Assembly (NCBI GenBank): GCA_913020705.1
Contig: CAJWBY010000069.1
Location: 1-21,416 of the forward strand
Direction of reading: 5' to 3'
DNA: 21,416 bases
Origin: an uncultured Colwellia sp.
GTDB lineage: Bacteria; Pseudomonadota; Gammaproteobacteria; Enterobacterales; Alteromonadaceae
In this document: one piece after another, positions 19,285 to 21,416 of the stretch
Position numbering within the stretch: the first letter of the stretch is position 1
Layout: the number at the start of each line of letters is the position of its first letter
Translations under genes and position numbers: made by a program
Notes under the pieces: model-generated
Told to the model about the DNA's origin: nothing
Database searches by the model: none
The model's input: only the letters and a program-made list of their open reading frames with translations

Positions 19285-19323
19285 AGGCAGTGACTTTTTA
19301 TATAAAGGTTACTGCTTTTTTTA
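19285..19323 (+). terminator. Rho-independent terminator after the ompW-like gene
   Basis: Stem GCAGTGAC (19287-19294) with GTTACTGC (19308-19315, one G-U pair), a 13-nt loop that can pair further inside, and an eight-residue T-tract at 19316-19323. Strong canonical form. Confidence 0.9.
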
Positions 19324-19382
19324 TATTCATCATTCACTTATTACGATAATCTTAAGTACAAACTTATTATTTAGTACCCTTC

Positions 19383-20189
19383 ATGGATCAATATCTCGTT
19401 TTTGGTAACCCAATAAAACAATCTCGTTCGCCTATTATTCATCAGCTTTTTGCAAATCAAACTCAGCAGAAGCTTAACTATCAAAGTGAATGTGTAGAGT
19501 TTAATGAATTCTCAGAAACGATCGCAAGATGCATTAAAAACGGTGTTAAAGGTGCAAATGTTACCATGCCATTTAAAGAACAAGCGATGGCATTGTGTAA
19601 TCAACTCACCGAACGTGCTGAATTGGCTGGTGCAGTTAATACGTTGAGTTTTGTTAATGGAAAAATACTAGGAGATAACACTGACGGACAAGGACTCGTT
19701 CAAGATCTCCTTAATAATCATGTAAAATTAAAAAATAGTAAAATTCTCCTTTTAGGCGCAGGTGGTGCGGCAAAAGGTGTTATTTTACCATTACTAGATC
19801 AATCACCAGCCGTTATTGTTATTGCAAATAGAACAATAGCTAAAGCTGAAAACTTAATAAGTAAGTTTAACAATAAAAAACTATCAAGTTGTGGCTTTAC
19901 AGATTTAGTTGGTGAAAATTTTGATCTCATCATAAATGCAACCTCAGCAAGTCTAACTGGCACCGTACCTCCTATATCTAATGCACTTTTTGCTAATACC
20001 CATTGTTACGATATGGTCTATGGAAAAGAACTAACGCCATTTCTAAAATGCGCGCAAGAGCATGGGGCAATTAATGTTATAGACGGTTTAGGAATGTTAG
20101 TAGGGCAGGCCGCAGAAAGTTTTAGGGTCTGGCGGAACGTTTTACCTGAAATAACGCCGGTATTGAATGTGTTGAGAAACGAGCAATAA
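19383..20189 (+). CDS. aroE: Shikimate dehydrogenase (NADP+)
   Basis: Reduces 3-dehydroshikimate to shikimate with NADPH in aromatic amino-acid synthesis. The 268 aa carry the substrate-binding SxS (S14, S16), catalytic K65 in NVTMPFKEQA, N86 (AGAVN), D101 of the DNTDGQG motif, and the NADP-binding loop LLGAGGAAKGV near 120-130. E. coli AroE is 272 aa. The start at 19383 begins the canonical YLVFGNPIKQSRSP terminus, although no good ribosome-binding site precedes it. Only 2 bp separate its stop from the DUF1488 gene. Confidence 0.97.
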   Translation: MDQYLVFGNPIKQSRSPIIHQLFANQTQQKLNYQSECVEFNEFSETIARCIKNGVKGANVTMPFKEQAMALCNQLTERAELAGAVNTLSFVNGKILGDNTDGQGLVQDLLNNHVKLKNSKILLLGAGGAAKGVILPLLDQSPAVIVIANRTIAKAENLISKFNNKKLSSCGFTDLVGENFDLIINATSASLTGTVPPISNALFANTHCYDMVYGKELTPFLKCAQEHGAINVIDGLGMLVGQAAESFRVWRNVLPEITPVLNVLRNEQ

Positions 20190-20191
20190 AC

Positions 20192-20419
20192 ATGAACCAA
20201 CAAATTATCTTTAACGATGATATGACATTTGATTCTAATAAGAGAGAATGCGTCTTTACGGGATTAGTTTCAGGCGAACGTGTAACGATAATAATAAAAG
20301 CGAAAAATGTAATCGAACTAACTAACACCGTAAAATTTGATTTTGAGTGCCAAGTAGAAGAATGGCTCGAGGATAACGAACCACCAATGAATCAGAAAAT
20401 TGAGTTGCTATATACTTAA
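20192..20419 (+). CDS. yrdB: DUF1488 family protein (YrdB-like)
   Basis: 75-aa acidic cytosolic protein of unknown function. The pattern NQQIIFNDDMTFDSNKRECVFTG at the start and a short second half ending near WLEDN fits the DUF1488/YrdB family, and the position right after aroE matches E. coli aroE-yrdB. It begins 2 bp after the aroE stop, so it is very likely translationally coupled. No catalytic motif is visible. The stop is only 5 bp from the stop of the convergent YrdA gene, with no clear terminator between them. Confidence 0.85.
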   Translation: MNQQIIFNDDMTFDSNKRECVFTGLVSGERVTIIIKAKNVIELTNTVKFDFECQVEEWLEDNEPPMNQKIELLYT

Positions 20420-20424
20420 CTAGC

Positions 20425-20967
20425 TTAAAGTTGAGCAATATACTCATTTTTCAGTTCAACATAATTAATTGCTGATTTCCTGAGGAATTCTTGCTCACTC
20501 TCTTTTAACAAACGTACCTGTTTTACAGGGTTACCTACATAGAGGTAACCACTTTCTAATGTTTTATGAGGAGGAACTAAAACACCCGCACCAATGAAAA
20601 CATCATCTTCAATAACAGCCCCGTCCATAATGATTGCACCCATTCCAACAAGAATACGATTACCTAATATACAACCATGCAACATACATTTATGTCCTAC
20701 AGTGACATCTTCACCAATAACGAGAGGGTTACCGTTTGGATTGGCTGCACTCTTTCTAGTTACATGCAAAACTGTACCGTCTTGAATATTAGTACGATCA
20801 CCAATTATTATTGTATTTACATCACCTCTGGCTGCAACTAAAGGCCAAATACTTACATCGTCTCCTAAAGTGATATCGCCAATAAGAACAGCGGCTTGAT
20901 CAACATAGACGTTATTGCCTAAAGTGGGGGGGATATTGTTATACATACGTAGGTTAGATTTATTCAT
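20425..20967 (-). CDS. yrdA: Gamma-class carbonic anhydrase-like hexapeptide-repeat protein (YrdA)
   Basis: 180-aa trimeric left-handed beta-helix protein of the YrdA/CaiE group. Repeated hexapeptide units run from about residue 25 to 145 (for example VLIGDI, VSIWPL, TIIIGDRTNI, CILGNRILVGMG). Candidate zinc ligands H68 (VLHVT), H92 (GHKCML) and H97 (LHGC) match the gamma-carbonic-anhydrase triad. Carbonic anhydrase activity has rarely been shown for this subgroup, so the physiological role is uncertain. The start at ATG 20967 aligns with the family. It points away from the rightmost intergenic region, which must hold its promoter. Confidence 0.94.
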   Translation of the reverse strand: MNKSNLRMYNNIPPTLGNNVYVDQAAVLIGDITLGDDVSIWPLVAARGDVNTIIIGDRTNIQDGTVLHVTRKSAANPNGNPLVIGEDVTVGHKCMLHGCILGNRILVGMGAIIMDGAVIEDDVFIGAGVLVPPHKTLESGYLYVGNPVKQVRLLKESEQEFLRKSAINYVELKNEYIAQL

Positions 20968-21200
20968 ATTAGTTACTAGATGATGAACTTGTCCTTTTAT
21001 AGTAGCAAATAAGAGGTAAATGATGAAAAAATATCGATTACATGAAGGTTAATTTAAATATATCTAAAAATATAAATAGAGGATTAGAAAAGTTAACTGG
21101 TGAAAAAACAGCATAAGTGTTCGAATAAACCTCAATAAAAACGTGGCTTGTACGTAAAATAGACGAACAATCGTTTATTTCAAATTAATGACAAAAAAGG
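20968..21200. other. Gene-poor region upstream of yrdA with two tiny overlapping reading frames
   Basis: No gene can be called with confidence. A 10-codon frame (21020-21052, with AAGAGG 4 nt upstream of the ATG) overlaps a 24-codon frame in another phase (21042-21116). Both are too short for homology reading. The last 30 bases are AT-rich and could serve as an UP element for the promoter at 21202. Confidence 0.4.
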
Positions 21201-21201
21201 G

Positions 21202-21229
21202 TTGACGCCCAGCGAGAAATGTCTAGAAT
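21202..21229 (+). promoter_or_regulatory. Strong rRNA-type promoter, upstream copy
   Basis: TTGACG (21202-21207), 16-bp spacer, TAGAAT (21224-21229), followed by a GC-rich GCGCTCC discriminator. The 16-bp spacer and GC-rich discriminator are hallmarks of stringently controlled rrn P1 promoters. Expected start near 21236, reading rightward. Confidence 0.75.
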
Positions 21230-21259
21230 GCGCTCCAGTTCCAAGGGGCAACCCAAACG

Positions 21260-21314
21260 AACGTTTTGATAAGTTAACTCTTCGAATAGTATTCAAAAAA
21301 GTTAACTTAACGTT
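21260..21314. repeat. Interrupted inverted repeat between the two rRNA-type promoters
   Basis: AAGTTAAC (21271-21278) pairs with GTTAACTT (21301-21308). Immediately outside, AACGTT (21260-21265) pairs with AACGTT (21309-21314) after a 5-nt bulge on the left side. RNA from the upstream promoter could fold here, or the repeat could bind a DNA-binding protein. Confidence 0.5.
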
Positions 21315-21370
21315 TTAAAATGAATTTTGAATCTTCTAAAAAGAAAGTTCAAAAAACTTAAAATAAAACG

Positions 21371-21398
21371 TTGACATCGAAACTGAGACGCGTAGAAT
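21371..21398 (+). promoter_or_regulatory. Strong rRNA-type promoter, downstream copy
   Basis: Consensus TTGACA (21371-21376), 16-bp spacer, TAGAAT (21393-21398), then a GCGCATC discriminator. An A/T-rich tract at about 21336-21368 resembles an UP element. The start would be near 21405, so the transcribed gene lies beyond the window, probably a 16S-led rRNA operon by analogy with the gene order in E. coli. Confidence 0.82.
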
Positions 21399-21416
21399 GC
21401 GCATCTCGCTTCAGGC

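Noticed and set aside
21042..21116. Calling the 24-codon frame a gene
   Set aside because: Too short, no dedicated ribosome-binding site and no recognisable homologue; kept only as a low-interest observation.

Overview
The window reads as a stretch of chromosome from a low-GC marine gammaproteobacterium of the Alteromonadales type (Colwellia- or Thalassotalea-like). The evidence is AT-rich coding sequence with A/T-ending codons, gammaproteobacterial protein families throughout, and housekeeping gene order of the kind known near the replication origin in Vibrio, Shewanella and Escherichia. The species assignment is inference. I see no prophage, insertion sequence, CRISPR array or tRNA, and I found no convincing undescribed multi-gene system. 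The unusual points lie in intergenic DNA and in one broken gene.

Left part (1-5186, all on +): the 3' part of a soluble lytic murein transglycosylase, prolidase pepQ, an IMPACT/YigZ protein, a small tautomerase-like CHMI protein, and trkH, the membrane subunit of the Trk potassium transporter. A bidirectional terminator separates trkH from a leftward operon (9497-5266) in the order def-fmt-rsmB-trkA. This operon covers N-formylation of initiator tRNA, deformylation of new proteins, 16S rRNA m5C967 methylation, and the regulatory subunit of the same Trk transporter.

Middle part: divergent from def and separated from it by a dyad-containing spacer are a LysM envelope protein, dprA, smg and a four-zinc-ribbon YrdD-like protein. 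These end at a bidirectional terminator shared with the leftward purE-purK pair (de novo purine synthesis). Divergent from purE is an AMP-forming acyl-CoA synthetase, whose upstream region carries an inverted repeat and a direct repeat.

Right part: tsaC (tRNA t6A synthesis) overlaps hemF (aerobic coproporphyrinogen oxidase). A 328-bp spacer follows, with an FNR/CRP-like palindrome placed like an activator site in front of an ompW-family outer-membrane protein gene. That gene is broken by what looks like a one-base deletion. After a strong terminator come aroE and a DUF1488/YrdB protein, convergent with a gamma-class carbonic anhydrase-like protein (YrdA). The last 450 bp contain no clear gene but two near-identical strong promoters with 16-bp spacers and GC-rich discriminators. 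They point rightward out of the window, most likely at an rRNA operon; in E. coli the aroE-yrdB-yrdA group also lies next to an rrn operon.
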